DNA from: Craterostigma plantagineum
Lineage: Eukaryota; Streptophyta; Magnoliopsida; Lamiales; Linderniaceae
DNA: 64,000 nucleotides
NCBI GenBank assembly: GCA_027422505.1
Contig: JAPQWV010000001.1
Span: forward strand, 3,596,001 to 3,660,000
Direction of reading: 5' to 3'
In this document: positions 12,060 to 22,849 of the stretch, piece by piece
Layout: every line of letters begins with the position of its first letter
How positions within the stretch are numbered: position 1 is the stretch's first letter
Translations under genes and position numbers: made by a program
The notes under the pieces: model-generated
Seen by the model: the letters and a program-made list of their open reading frames with translations, nothing else
What the model was told of the DNA's origin: nothing
The model's database searches: none

Positions 12060-12174
12060 TCTTCCTGTTTGTTTCTGGGATTATTTTTTAAAAATGTTAG
12101 ATGCTGTGTGTTTGATAAATCCAGCCTTATATAGCTTGCAAAACGCCGTAAGAGCTTCCCAAAACCATAACATA

Positions 12175-12535
12175 TAACGCGGGACCAAGCTCTAGTACAC
12201 GGGACCCAAGCTCTAGTGCGCGGGACCCAAGCTCTTGTGCACGGGACCCAAGCTCTACTGCATGAAGCATGCGCGGGTCCCCTGTGTTTACGCGCAGGTA
12301 CCCTGCATTTATGCGCGGGTCCCATGATCTAATGGGCCTGCCCTAATGTGCGGGGACAATGCACTGATGCGCGGGGCCCGTGAATTTATGGGCGGGTCCC
12401 GTGAATTTATGTGCGGGTCCCGTGATTACTCGCCGCACTAATGTGCGGGACTCCTGCTTTAATGTGGGGTCCCACGTTGTAACGCGCGGAACGCGCGGGT
12501 GGCCTGCTCTGCTTTCAAGCAGGGTCCCCGGATCA
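12175..12535. repeat. GGGTCCC-motif array, right side of the complex
   Basis: About sixteen cores in 360 bp. The first part is a tandem 22-bp unit (GGGACCCAAGCTCTAGTGCGC-like, four copies at 12181-12255); the rest uses GCGGGTCCCNTG with ATTTATG spacers (near 12275, 12317, 12395, 12416, 12467, 12523). The motif changes orientation about half-way, from GGGACCC to GGGTCCC. Short reading frames across it are artefacts of the repeats. Confidence 0.75.
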
Positions 12536-12959
12536 ACTGGAAGTAAAAACAATGAACATGTTCGGCCTTCCAAACCGGAATTTCCGAAGCTTTGAGAACC
12601 CATTGGAAGGGTTTAGGACTGAGAGTTACAGATTTAGATGGTTATATTCAAAATACGACCCGGAAAAAATACTTACACTGAAGCGTGAGGTTCGAATCTT
12701 TCGTTCGCCGAGGACTTTCCAGTTTCCTTCGACTGTGAAGAAGCGCGATATGAGGTCGGGGAATTTCTCTTAAGGACGAGGACGAAGAAGAAGAATAATT
12801 CGGTGAGGTGGAGTGGAATGAATGCTTTCTGCTGCAAAATGGACGTGCAGCTTTTAATTCATTTCAGGCGTTGTATTTTATTTTTGTTTTTCTTTTTTTT
12901 TATTAATAATAAGGGATTACGAAAAGATGATTAAGTGTTGATTAAAAAGAGTGCTATTG

Positions 12960-13029
12960 ACAAAAAAAAAGTCAAGAGTGCTATTTTTTTAAACTTGACC
13001 GCGTCAAAGGCCATTTTTTAAAAAGACCC
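12960..13029 (-). repeat. Right terminal inverted repeat of the large MULE complex
   Basis: Read inward from 13029 on the minus strand the end is GGGTCTTTTTAAAAAATGGC, then CTTTGAC, CGGTCAAG and a TTTAAAAAAATAGC stretch. The element at 29562-30190 has the same end in both orientations. The partner TIR is not in this window, so the element should extend left of position 1, unless the left end has been lost. Confidence 0.65.
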
Positions 13030-13326
13030 GACGATGATTTTTAACTCTGTTTCTTTGCTTTCAGTGCTCTGAGCGGGAATCTGATTTATGAGCCGTTGAT
13101 TTCAGATTGTAGAAGTGTTTCCAGCCGTTGGATGCGGTCGATTGTATAATAAAAAGCCGTCATAAAACGCAACCAATCAAGGTACTTTGGAGAAAAAATA
13201 GCTACAACAACAATAATCTCAACCAAATAACATTCGATAAGTCAAATGATCTATCAATAATCCGTGTTGATTATGTCTTAAGAAAATTAAAGTTGGGATA
13301 AAAATATTATAATATTATAATAAAAT

Positions 13327-13397
13327 GGAGATGCGGGGATCGAACCCCGTGCCTCTCGCATGCAAAGCGAGCGCTCTACCATTTGAGCTACATCCCC
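13327..13397 (-). tRNA. tRNA-Ala (TGC)
   Basis: On the minus strand the sequence starts GGGGATGTAGCTCAAATGG and ends GGTTCGATCCCCGCATCTCC. The acceptor arms pair (GGGGATG with CATCTCC, one G-U), the anticodon stem is CTCGC/GCGAG, and the seven-base loop TTTGCAT puts TGC at 13362-13364. The A and B boxes are canonical (TAGCTCAAATGG, GGTTCGATCCC), there is no intron, and the discriminator is A (13326). A T-rich stretch follows the 3' end (TTTTATTATAAT on the minus strand), suited to Pol III termination, and TATATAG lies about 10 bp upstream. Confidence 0.95.
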
Positions 13398-13791
13398 TTC
13401 ATTACTATATAACAAAAGTGATATTATTTATACATAGATTGCCGTTATTTATTTGATTCTTTTATCGTAAATTTTACTGAATCCAATTTAATTGGTGGCT
13501 AATAGCTCAGGCCAACCAAACCCAGTTGTCGAGAGTTACGACATTGTGGGGTTTTAAGATTTAATGCGTCCACGTATCTATATATACTTATAACAAATGA
13601 AGAAGATTTGAGAATGGTAAGTTAGGTGAATATTTTTCTAAAAATATAAAAATAAGAATTTAAAAACGAAACATTAACCGAGTCCACCCACGCAAGCATA
13701 TTACTCGAATACTCTTTTTTTCCCCCTCACCTCACCTCAGTTGTCCCCTCACAAACTCTACTCAAATCACAGCTCCCTTCCACGCGACGTC

Positions 13792-15580
13792 ATGGATCCA
13801 CGCGCCGCCGTTTCCTCCAACGACGTCGCCACCACACCGATTCGAATACTACACACGCGCCGCCTCCCTGACTTCTTGCAGTCGGTCAACCTCAAGTACG
13901 TCAAGCTCGGTTACCACTACCTCATCTCCAACCTCCTGACCCTATGCCTAATCCCCCTCATCATCATTGTCCTCGTAGAGGCTTCGCAGACGAATCCTGA
14001 GGATCTGAGGCAGCTCTACCTTCACCTTCAGTACAATTTGGTGTCCGTGCTCGTGTGCTGCGTCGTCCTCGTCTTCGGATCCACCGTCTACGTAATGACG
14101 AGGCCGACGCCGGTTTATTTGGTGGACTCCGCCTGCTACCGTGCGCCGGATAATCTCAAGGCGCCGTACGAACGGTTCATGAGCCACTCGAGGTTGACCG
14201 GCGATTTTGACGAGTCGTCGCTTGAGTTTCAGAGGAAGATCCTCGAACGCTCTGGCTTGGGAGATGAGACCTACGTCCCTGAAGCGATGCATCACCTTCC
14301 CCCGAGACCTTCGATGCAGGCAAGCGTTGACTTCGTTCCTTCCTCTGTCCCTCCTCTTTCTTTTCAATGTCAATTTTTAAGTTCGACAATTTGGGATTAT
14401 GTGCGTTAATGGGGGGTATACTCGTTGAAATTCAAGCTGCCTTATACTATCTGATAGGGGAAATTGAGGAAGTTGTGTGCCTTATCTTTGCTCATTAGTC
14501 AAAATCATGTTGATTAAGATGAACAATGCATAGATATGATGTTGTCTTGATTCTCAATCGCTTGTACAGGCTGCTAGGGAAGAGGCAGAGCAGGTCATGT
14601 TTGGATCCTTGGATAACTTATTCAAGAGCACGAAGATCAACCCTAAACAAATCGGAATCTTAGTGGTAAACTGCAGCTTATTCAACCCCACCCCATCGCT
14701 ATCCGCCATGATCGTCAACAAGTACAAACTCAGAGGCAACATCAGAACGTTCAATCTCGGCGGTATGGGCTGCAGCGCTGGTGTTATCGCGGTCGAATTA
14801 GCCAAGGACATGCTGCAAGTCCATGGCAACACATACGCGGTTGTAGTGAGCACGGAAAACATCACCCAAAATTGGTACTTTGGAAACAAAAAGTCGATGC
14901 TCATACCCAACTGCCTTTTCAGAGTCGGGTGTTCGGCAGTTTTGCTTTCTAACAAGGCGAAGGACAAGCGAAGGGCAAAGTACAAGCTGAAGTACGTAGT
15001 AAGAACGCACAAAGGAGCAGATGACAAAGCCTTTCGCTGCGTGTACCAAGAGCAAGACGACAAGGGCAAAACGGGCGTATCGCTGTCGAAAGACCTCATG
15101 GCCATAGCAGGCGGGGCCCTCAAGACGAACATCACCACCCTGGGACCCCTCGTCTTGCCCATAAGCGAGCAGCTCTTGTTCTTCGCAACGCTGATAATCA
15201 AGAAAATATTCAACAAGGGCATCAAGCCTTACATCCCCGATTTCAAACTGGCCTTCGATCATTTCTGCATACATGCTGGTGGCAGGGCCGTGATCGACGA
15301 GCTCGAGAAGAACTTGCAGCTGCTCCCCCTTCACGTGGAGGCTTCTAGAATGACCCTTCACAGATTTGGGAACACTTCTTCGAGCTCCATATGGTACGAG
15401 CTGGCTTATATCGAGGCGAAGGGTAGGGTTCGAAAAGGACACAAAGTTTGGCAGATTGCATTTGGGAGTGGATTCAAGTGTAACAGCGCGGTATGGCAAG
15501 CTATGAGGAAGGTCGAGGCGTCTGAACACAACCCTTGGCTCGACTGCATTGACCGGTATCCTGTTAAAGTTGTGTCTTAG
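13792..15580 (+). CDS. 3-ketoacyl-CoA synthase, KCS4/KCS9/KCS17-like
   Basis: The condensing enzyme of the ER fatty-acid elongase: it joins malonyl-CoA to a long acyl-CoA in making very-long-chain fatty acids for waxes, suberin and sphingolipids. Two exons, 13792-14319 and 14570-15580, give 512 residues, the usual KCS length. Seen: [20 protein letters not shown] at 25-44, two membrane segments (about 45-63 and 83-102), the FAE1_CUT1_RppA core, catalytic Cys244 in GGMGCSAG, His411 in HFCIHAGG and Asn444 in RFGNTSSS, with the family spacing (167 and 33). The start is the ATG at 13792, matching the family N-terminus. The 250-bp intron has a GC donor (CAG|GCAAGC) and TACAG acceptor in phase 0; this gives [11 protein letters not shown] without a gap, as in relatives. 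A GT donor six bases further on would add two residues. By overall similarity I place it in the KCS4/9/17 group rather than FDH/KCS10. It is intact. Confidence 0.95.
14320..14569 (+). other. KCS intron with probable GC-AG splice sites
   Basis: Donor GCAAGC at 14320 and acceptor TTGTACAG ending at 14569. Both flanking exon phases are 0. The choice of GC over the nearby GT at 14326 rests on the continuity of the protein alignment. Confidence 0.7.
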
Positions 15581-16002
15581 CAGTATTTTAACAGATTATC
15601 GCGTCTTTTATGTTTGCGTAGTATTATTATCGTTAGCCTTACTTACATCGTTATTTCGAGCTCGATAGCCCGACTGATCGTGGGTATTATCCTTTTCTTT
15701 AATCACACGCATTGTTAGTGGCTCGTAGAGGTTGTTTTTACGGGTTAGATTATAGTGTAAGAACAACTTGTGTTGTACTTTACCGTTGAATATGTATGAT
15801 GGTGTTCAGTTGCAGTTTTCCAAATTCAGATCTTTGTGCTTGTCTTGTTCTTGGTTGCTGAGAAGTGAGAACATAACACATTAGCTGGCAATGAATGTAA
15901 ATGTGTAGTAATAATCTGTTTAATATGGTGGACCTTGTAGTTGGTTTTGATGGGTTTTTTTTTTTTTTTTTTTTTTGCAAATTGTGGCATGTGAAAGCTT
16001 AA
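15581..16002 (+). other. KCS 3' flank with a T17 run
   Basis: Probable 3' UTR and flank of the KCS gene. It contains a T-rich run of about 23 bases at 15954-15976. No other feature seen. Confidence 0.4.
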
Positions 16003-16151
16003 GGGTGAGTTTGGTATGCGGAATTCGGTGCGGAAAGGAAAAGAAAACGTATGATGGTACGACATGTGAGGCGTAATGTATAACGATACGATGCGTATCA
16101 TTTCATTTTCCTTTTCTTTTCCGCGTTGGATTCCGCATACCAAACGGACCC
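16003..16151. mobile_element. Tourist-like (PIF/Harbinger) MITE
   Basis: A 149-bp element with TIRs beginning GGGTGAGTTTGGTATGCGG on the left and, on the reverse strand at the right, GGGTCCGTTTGGTATGCGG. It is flanked by direct TAA (16000-16002 and 16152-16154), the PIF/Harbinger target duplication. The GGAAAGGAAAAGAAAA tract pairs with TTTTCCTTTTCTTTTCC, so it folds into a hairpin. It lies in the 3' flank of the KCS gene. Confidence 0.88.
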
Positions 16152-16634
16152 TAAATAGAACAATACTTTAAATTCGATTGTAGCATTCAATGTTTGATTG
16201 ATTGTATGTACCAATATGATGCTTTGCTGGCTCTGATCTTGTTGGGTAAAACAATAGGGATTCTCATAAATAGTGTTGGATAATAATCTAATATCGTTCT
16301 AAAAGGTATTTATTTATTTTTTTTTGTGGGTGGACGTGATTGAAAACGAAACTATTTACCTGATTATTCTGTCTCTTTCATCATTTAAAGTGGTTCAGGA
16401 AACAGATTGAATAAATAAATAACGAAAAATCATCCCCCCCCCCCCCCCCAAAAAAAAAAAAGAAAAATCATTAAACATTGCATGGGCCATGTTAAAACCA
16501 TTTGTTGGGCTTTCAGTTTCATATTTCCGGTCAAATTTCTGGCCTTAGAAACATATCTTATAGCCCAAAACCACAAGTTCACCATCTGCCTGTTAAGCCC
16601 ATTACTTGACGGTTGACACCTAGGTGCGTGTGTG

Positions 16635-16682
<48 letters not shown>

Positions 16683-17264
16683 AGAAGAAGAAAGAAATGT
16701 ACATGTCTTTCAATATCCAAAACGAACGACGGAAAACGGAGTAGCACGCCACCAATATTTGTTTATTTACACTATGCAACATGGTACACGATCATATTTC
16801 CATAGCATATGAAATATTTTTTATTTTACTCCAACCTTACAAGTTACAATACGTAATCACAGAACGATATAAGTTTTCTTTCTTATACTACATTCAACAG
16901 TAAATAAAAATCGACTTCAATGGAAATGGAAGTTCTGATTAAAGACACGTACGCATCTTCCTCTTTTTCTGTATTTATCTAACTATTGCAGTGGAATATT
17001 TATGTCCTTGGAGAAGATCATATCGGCTTACTTATCACTACAGCTTCAGATTCTTTAAGAGCCTTCTTACATTTTAAATAAAAATTACATTATCTTCAAA
17101 TTAAACTACCAATAAAATACCCCGACATTGACCCAACAAATGCGTATAGCATAGCAACTCATCATTTCATTTACGTAGCCATCTTGATAATGCATGCTTA
17201 TTGAAATTAGGATTTTTTTCATCATTTAAAAAGAAAAAAAGATCACCTCTTCTCATTTGCATAA
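16152..17264. other. Intergenic, with C/A and GA simple repeats
   Basis: Holds a C16-A12 run at about 16434-16461, a (GA) microsatellite of about 20 units at 16639-16679 followed by AGA repeats, and otherwise AT-rich sequence. Reading frames across the GA tract are low-complexity artefacts. Confidence 0.6.
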
Positions 17265-17513
17265 TTAATATCCTCTGCTGTTACTTGCGATGGTTCGATA
17301 GTTAGGAATGGGAACCCTACCAGTTTCGATCTGCATAATGTCTTCGACCAAAGCCTCGTAATGTCTTCTAACTTCCTCGGCGGATTTTCCACCGATGGAT
17401 CGAGCGATGTTGATCCAACGGTCAGGAGTATCCCTATCGTACTTAGCCAAAGCCTCTTCGAATTGCTTGTTTTGCTTTGAGGTCCATCCTCTGTGCATTG
17501 AGCTTGATGCCAT
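17265..17513 (-). CDS. RADIALIS-like single-MYB/SANT protein
   Basis: A small nuclear MYB-related protein of 82 residues in the RADIALIS/RL family, which in snapdragon competes with the MYB protein DIVARICATA for DRIF partners and so sets flower asymmetry; other RL members act in seed and early photomorphogenesis. Seen: one SANT/MYB repeat at about 8-60 with W10, W33 and Tyr52 in the third aromatic position, the family block [20 protein letters not shown] and the tail [18 protein letters not shown]. The ATG at 17511-17513 gives the expected MASSS start. A TATATAA at 17645-17651 lies about 130 bp upstream. No membrane or extra domain. It looks complete in one exon; some relatives have an intron just after the PNYR block, and a short last exon cannot be ruled out. 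Which RL orthologue it is cannot be told. Confidence 0.92.
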   Translation of the reverse strand: MASSSMHRGWTSKQNKQFEEALAKYDRDTPDRWINIARSIGGKSAEEVRRHYEALVEDIMQIETGRVPIPNYRTIASNSRGY

Positions 17514-17644
17514 ATTTGCAGAAAATTTTATTTAGATTGATTTAAAAAATTAAAAATTGGAATTGCAAGCTTATTCAAGAATGGAGAGAAGATATAGTAA
17601 AGATTATGGTTTTTTATGATATGTATTGTGTTGAGTGAAAGTCT

Positions 17645-17651
17645 TTATATA
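17645..17651 (-). promoter_or_regulatory. Probable TATA box of the RADIALIS-like gene
   Basis: TATATAA on the minus strand, about 132 bp upstream of the start codon, leaving room for a 5' UTR of roughly 100 nt. Confidence 0.55.
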
Positions 17652-17941
17652 AGGAAGAAAAGTTATGTAAGAAGACTGTTGAGTGTTGACGAATAATAAT
17701 CAAAACCCTATTTAAATTATTCTCGTTTTATTTCTTTTTGGGGTGTGTCTTGCAAAAAAGGTGTTATCTTGCTTAATAAGGACACAAATGAGAATATCCA
17801 AAAGTAAGTTATCATTTCTTTAATGAGAATATTTTCTACTGAAGGTGATTTTATGATGAAATTTTTTTAAATTTATATTTTATCTATAATAAAATTTTAG
17901 TTAGGAAGAAGAAACCAAATAATAAATTAGGGCAGTTACTC

Positions 17942-17942
<1 letters not shown>

Positions 17943-17983
<41 letters not shown>

Positions 17984-18370
17984 TATAGAGATTTGTTATG
18001 GTGTCCACCTACCGTGAGCAACCAACGTGAGCACATAAATAAATCTCTCAATTTTTTGCTTTTTTCGATTCTCAACGCTGTCAACAACTCCGTAGACCCT
18101 CTCATATCCATTTCTAACCTAGATCGCCCTCTCCAACACGTTAATTTTTAAGAAATTCACTATCTAGGTTCGTCGTCCACATGTGACTAATAAATAATGA
18201 ATTTTTAAAAAATTAAAGTGTTGGAGAGGACGATATATGTTAGCAATGGATATGAGAGGATTTACGGAGGTGTTGACGGCGTTGAGAATCGAAAAAAACA
18301 AAAAATTGAGAAATTTGTTTATGTGCTCACGGTGGTTGCTCAAGGTAGGTGGGCACCATAGCAAATCTCT
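17943..18370. mobile_element. Foldback MITE in a TA microsatellite, copy 1
   Basis: A 384-bp long inverted repeat (17987-18370) starting AGAGATTTGTTATGGTG and ending CACCATAGCAAATCTCT, preceded by about twenty TA units (17943-17982) and followed by TATATTTATAT. The arms pair nearly end to end (for example TGAGCACATAAA with TTTATGTGCTCA, and CTCAACGC with GCGTTGAG). A second copy with the same ends lies at 57955-58344, also inside a TA run. It resembles the rice Micron type of microsatellite-associated MITE, but I cannot assign the family. Confidence 0.8.
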
Positions 18371-19129
18371 ATATTTATATGTAATTATATATACATCATG
18401 ATCAATATTTATGACAAGTTGAAGTTGATTATCTAGCTAAGAGATTCCAAAACAGTTGTCTGGGATGGGATTAGATCCCATACTCATAATGTAGTATGTG
18501 ATTGTGATATTATTTTTCTTTTTATGGGATAATGTATAATGCATCAGATCGTTTGTTTTATTTTATCGTGATATATTCTTGATCTCACTATACAAGTGGC
18601 GAAAATTGCTGTCTGGGGTGAAAATTCTTACGCTTCTACTTGTAGTATGCGTATTTTAGTTTCTTTAAAAATCATGATTAAGATTGCGTTAGCTTTCAAA
18701 TCACATTAGAGGAAAAAAGTAAAGAAATATGATTGTGATACCGCCTAATCTTGAATAAACATAAAAGATGCTTTTTTTTTTTATTATTATTAGTAATCCT
18801 TTTTAAACATAATTTCGCTACCACTTGCATACCCATAATAAGGCTCAGATCGTTAGCTTGGAAACAGTGATTTTATCATATAGCGTACAACGTTACAAAG
18901 TCTCCTTTCTCAAAAACATGTCGGCCCTGCTATATGTGATGGTGTTTCTTGTCCCGAAATATCACTTTCAGGATCATATTTTTATTTTAGACTAATTTGA
19001 TTATTTTTATCATATCGCCCTGCAATTTATAAATTATAACTCATGCGGTCGAAAAATGACCTACCGCGAAAATGGACCGAAGAGCTTCTTCCCGCCTTAA
19101 CTTCGCCGCGAATCTTGTCTGAAAGTTTG
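18371..19129. other. AT-rich intergenic, no feature seen
   Basis: AT-rich sequence with a T-run near 18771. No gene, RNA or repeat is recognised. Confidence 0.4.
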
Positions 19130-19760
19130 AAACATGGTTAGGATAGGGGGCCGTTTGCCCTCTTGCCTAGGTCAAGAGGGTGGTTTCCACTTTTCAGGTG
19201 GAAAGTAGTGAAGGAAATGATGTAAAAACGATGAAAAGTGCTTAAGTGCGTAGTAAAAGTGGCAGAGTAACGATAAGCTGCGTACCTCATGGCCGTCCCG
19301 CGATATTTATAACGTACTTGACTTCGGACCTGGGCTTGCTTTTATTCTTCCATCTTCCCATGATCCCACGTCCTTCTAGCTCGCTTGGCCCTCGGCGGTT
19401 TCCTTTACCATGTTTCGCCAATGGGAGCGTGATGGGATCGTGGCGGTTCCGTTGTGAGGCCATGCTCCCCTGGGAAGGCATCTGTTCTCAGCACCGGGCT
19501 ATTCTCCCGAGGGACGCGTTCCCTTTCTTTGGGACACGATTTGGGGTCTCGGGCATGTGTTTCCTCGGGGAAACTACACGAGGGTACTACATTTGAGGAA
19601 TTCTCGGGCGACTTCGGGGCGTTTCCCTATGAATCGTCCTTTAATGGGCCCGAGACCCTGTTAATGAAGTCATTCTAAGGGGCCCGGGCCCACTCTAAAG
19701 GCAGAGGTCGTTCTTCATACATGGTGGTTAAGTTAGTTATGACGGGTCGGTTATTTTGCT
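19130..19760. other. GC-rich unclassified island
   Basis: Base composition jumps to roughly half GC between AT-rich flanks. It contains GGCCCGGGCCC at 19681-19691 and GGGCCCGAGACCC near 19648. Reading frames on both strands (116 and 64 codons) show no domain I know. It may be a fragment of an LTR or another transposon; I found no clear TIR, LTR end or target duplication. Confidence 0.35.
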
Positions 19761-20554
19761 GCGTGGTTGGTAAAATCCGAGGATAGCAAAAACCATGTAT
19801 GTATTTGATGAATAATTGTAAACCCTCGTTGAGATTCCTTTTGAAGATAAAAATGCTGACATTTCACTTTCAAAAACATCAAATGATTTGATAATTTATT
19901 CAAATTCCTTGGAACCATTCAAGCTTGTGTATAGTTTTTTTTTTTCAAACTCTTTCAAGATTGTTTTTAAATCGATTCCATAAATCGTACCAAATCTTCA
20001 ACTTCATCAGCATTTTTCCCTTTCGGACAAGCACTAACATGGTTACATTATACTATATCATTATTTTAATTTATCATAGTTATGTTTCCCTACAATATTC
20101 AGGCTAAATGCTTCAAGAATCTGTGTCCAAACAGTGACCTAACCTTTGACATATTTGCGAATATATTGTAATATTTACTTGTCCATCCCTTTCAACTAAA
20201 GTTGCAACGTTTTTCGCTGTCTTGTACCCCTCCTTTTCACTTATAGAAATGAAATTGAATACATTAGGAGAAATACAAATGAAGATTTTCAGAATAATAT
20301 TTATATATATATAGGGGATTGTGCTTTGGTGATAAAATGTTCGAAAAGATAAGGGACTAGACACGGTCTATGGCATATTAATTGTGGACGTATGTAACTA
20401 ACTTTATATTATTCAATTTGAATTGACCTATGATTCCCTTCTAATGGATCATTGTCATTGAATGCTAACTATAATAAAATTGACGATGGCTTTGTATAAA
20501 CCGTACGATTTTTGCGAATTTAAATAATATGATGAATTCTGATTTCATAGTATA

Positions 20555-21234
20555 TAGGGGTGAGCAAAAATATCCGGAAACCGGATTCCGATCCGGTATC
20601 CGGTTTTCAAAACCCGAAAAAATGGATATCCGATTTTAAAAACCGGATCGGATATCCGTTCCAATTTATTTTAAACTAAACCGGATCGGATACGGATAGT
20701 GGTTTGTCTAAAATCCGGATATCGTATCCGATTTTTTATTTAAAAAATAAACAAATATAAGAAAAATAGTCCAAAAAGAAAAATGAAGGTCCAAAAAGGA
20801 AAAAAAAGTCATCAAGTAGAATATTTAAATTTATATTATTTTATTATTGCAAAAAACTTTGTTTGAGAATTGAGATAAAGAAAAAACATAAAAACATCGA
20901 GATGCAAGTTAAAAAATTAATGTGAATTTGTGGTATTTTGTTTATTATTTATTATGTACTTTTGAATCATAACTTCACATATTGTGTGAATTACTATGTG
21001 TAGAAATTCTTATATTAAAAACATATTTTTTTTATTGTGATAAGAAATAAAAAATATGATTTTCAAAAGAAAATAATAAAAAATATAAGAAAAATAAATA
21101 TAAAAACCGGATGCGGATATCCGATCCGAATAAACCGGATATCCGATTTTCGGATATACGATTAAAACCGGAGCGGATACGGATACCATTTTTCGATATC
21201 CGAAAAACCGGATATCCGGTTTTGCTCACCCCTA
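20555..21234. mobile_element. hAT-like non-autonomous element rich in CCGGATATCCG
   Basis: A 680-bp element with TIRs TAGGGGTGAGCAAAA and TTTTGCTCACCCCTA, a common hAT-MITE end. The next 150 bp at the left and 130 bp at the right are built of reiterated CCGGAT / ATATCCG / CGGATATCC cores (for example 20573-20725 and 21110-21210). The middle is AT-rich and non-coding. No exact 8-bp target duplication: ATAGTATA on the left and TTAGTATA on the right match at 7 of 8 but with a 2-bp offset. Confidence 0.7.
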
Positions 21235-21441
21235 AATTAGTATATATCTTTATTTACAGTACTCTCTATCTCTCCCTCTCATGTAGGGCCTTAAACTGGG
21301 CCAAAACCGAGGTGGGTTTATAATTTACCCGTTGAGTGGCATTTGACCCACCCGCCCAGTTTTTTTAAAGCGGGCCGGGGCAACCCGCTTTTTTACTGCT
21401 TCATCTTACATTAAAAATCTGAAGGGCTGAGCAACATTCAA

Positions 21442-21766
21442 GAAAAAAAGGAACATTAGTTATCGATCGATCAACCTAAATTTAAACTACACGAAAGCAA
21501 ATAAAGACAAGTAGTTTTCAAAATTTTGAAATGTCACGTAATGGATTACGACACAATGACAAAACCAGAAAAAAGCCGAGTAATAATATTGTTTTGGCCA
21601 TTGATGAAAAAAAGGAACATTAGTTATCGATCAACCTAAATTTAAACTACACGAAAGCAAATAAAGACAAGTAGTTTTCAAAATTTTGAAATGTCACGTA
21701 ATGGATTACGACACAATGACAAAACCAGAAAAAAGCCGAGTAATAATATTGTTTTGGCCATTGATG
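21442..21766. repeat. Near-perfect 160/164-bp tandem duplication
   Basis: Two adjacent units, 21442-21605 and 21606-21765, both starting GAAAAAAAGGAACATTAG and ending TTTTGGCCATTGATGA. The only difference I see is ATCGATCGATC against ATCGATC (4 bp). It is a recent unequal duplication or an assembly duplication. Confidence 0.9.
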
Positions 21767-22030
21767 AGATGAGATGTTGCTTTATGCTTTAGTACATAGA
21801 TTCTCTTACAAAAGGTCGATTAATTTATCATTAAATGATCTATATCTATGTTCATCGTGGTCTATTTGTAATTAATCATTGTGTTATGTAATATCTCTTT
21901 TCCGAGAAAAGAACTGGATAGCGATTGGGGTTTTATCACCATGTCAATCCTTCGAACAATCTATAGTAGTTAATCCATATAACAAATTATGATTAGTGAA
22001 ATATATTTTTTTTCTCCTCTGCCTCTTATA

Positions 22031-22303
22031 GTACTTCATCCGTTCCATTTAATTCTTCCCAAACGATTAGTGGGTACGGAGATTAAGAAACTAAATTATT
22101 TTAATATTATAGTACACTCTTAAGGTATGGAGAGAGAAAATTTATTAGTGTGCACGCAAATTAAGAAGTTTTTTTTGTTAATATAAATGGTATAATTAGT
22201 TTAATTATTGGAATAGATTTTTACCAAATATGGAAATGGGAAGAATTATGTGGGATGTCCGAAATAGAAAGATGGAAAGAAATAAGTGGGACAGAGGCAG
22301 TAG
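22031..22303. mobile_element. Stowaway-like MITE, copy A
   Basis: A 273-bp element flanked by TA, with ends GTACTTCATCCGTTCC and, inverted, CTACTGCCTCTGTCCC, the TCCGTCCC-type end of Stowaway (Tc1/mariner-like) MITEs. Its sequence is the reverse complement of copy B at 22401-22662. Confidence 0.75.
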
Positions 22304-22400
22304 TATATATGATAAAGCATGTTAAGTTTCATTAGTAATTACACATCCATCATAAACCTTTTTTAAATCATTTTTTAAAATGCTGAAAAGTATTTATATA

Positions 22401-22662
22401 CTTCCTCCGTCCCACTTATTTCTTCTCATCTTTCTATTTCGGGCGTCCCACATAATTCTTCTAATTTCTACTTTTGGTAAAAAATTATTCCAATAATTAA
22501 ACTAATTACACCATTTATATTTAAAAAAGGCTTCTTAATTTGTGTGCCCACTATTTAGTTTTCTTTCTTCATTCCTTAAAGTGTACTATAATATTAAAAC
22601 AATGTGTTTTCTTAATCACGTGCCCACTAATTTTTGGAAAGTATTAAGTGAGACAGATGTAG
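22401..22662. mobile_element. Stowaway-like MITE, copy B (opposite orientation)
   Basis: A 262-bp element flanked by TA, starting CTTCCTCCGTCCCACTTA and ending GTGAGACAGATGTAG. It pairs along its length with copy A, 98 bp away, so the pair forms a large imperfect inverted repeat spanning 22031-22662. Confidence 0.78.
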
Positions 22663-22849
22663 TATCATATTTGTGGTTTACAGACAATATATGCATGGAT
22701 CCATATAAGTCGGTCCCACATGAGTCAGCATCAATCAGAAATGGAAAAGACAATCAAATGAACATCCTTATTCTATGCATGATTTCATGAATACGATAAA
22801 TTAAATGCATTATATGGAGTCAACCCTATAATCCATGAAAACTATTTAG

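Noticed and set aside
12053..12603. Minus-strand frames with GPAHKFTGPAHKF and similar peptide repeats
   Set aside because: They are translations of the GGGTCCC array.
14554..15529. Long minus-strand frames (223 and 243 codons)
   Set aside because: They lie opposite the second KCS exon and have no domain of their own.
16430..16812. Ser/Leu- and Arg/Glu-repeat frames
   Set aside because: They are translations of the GA microsatellite and the C/A run.
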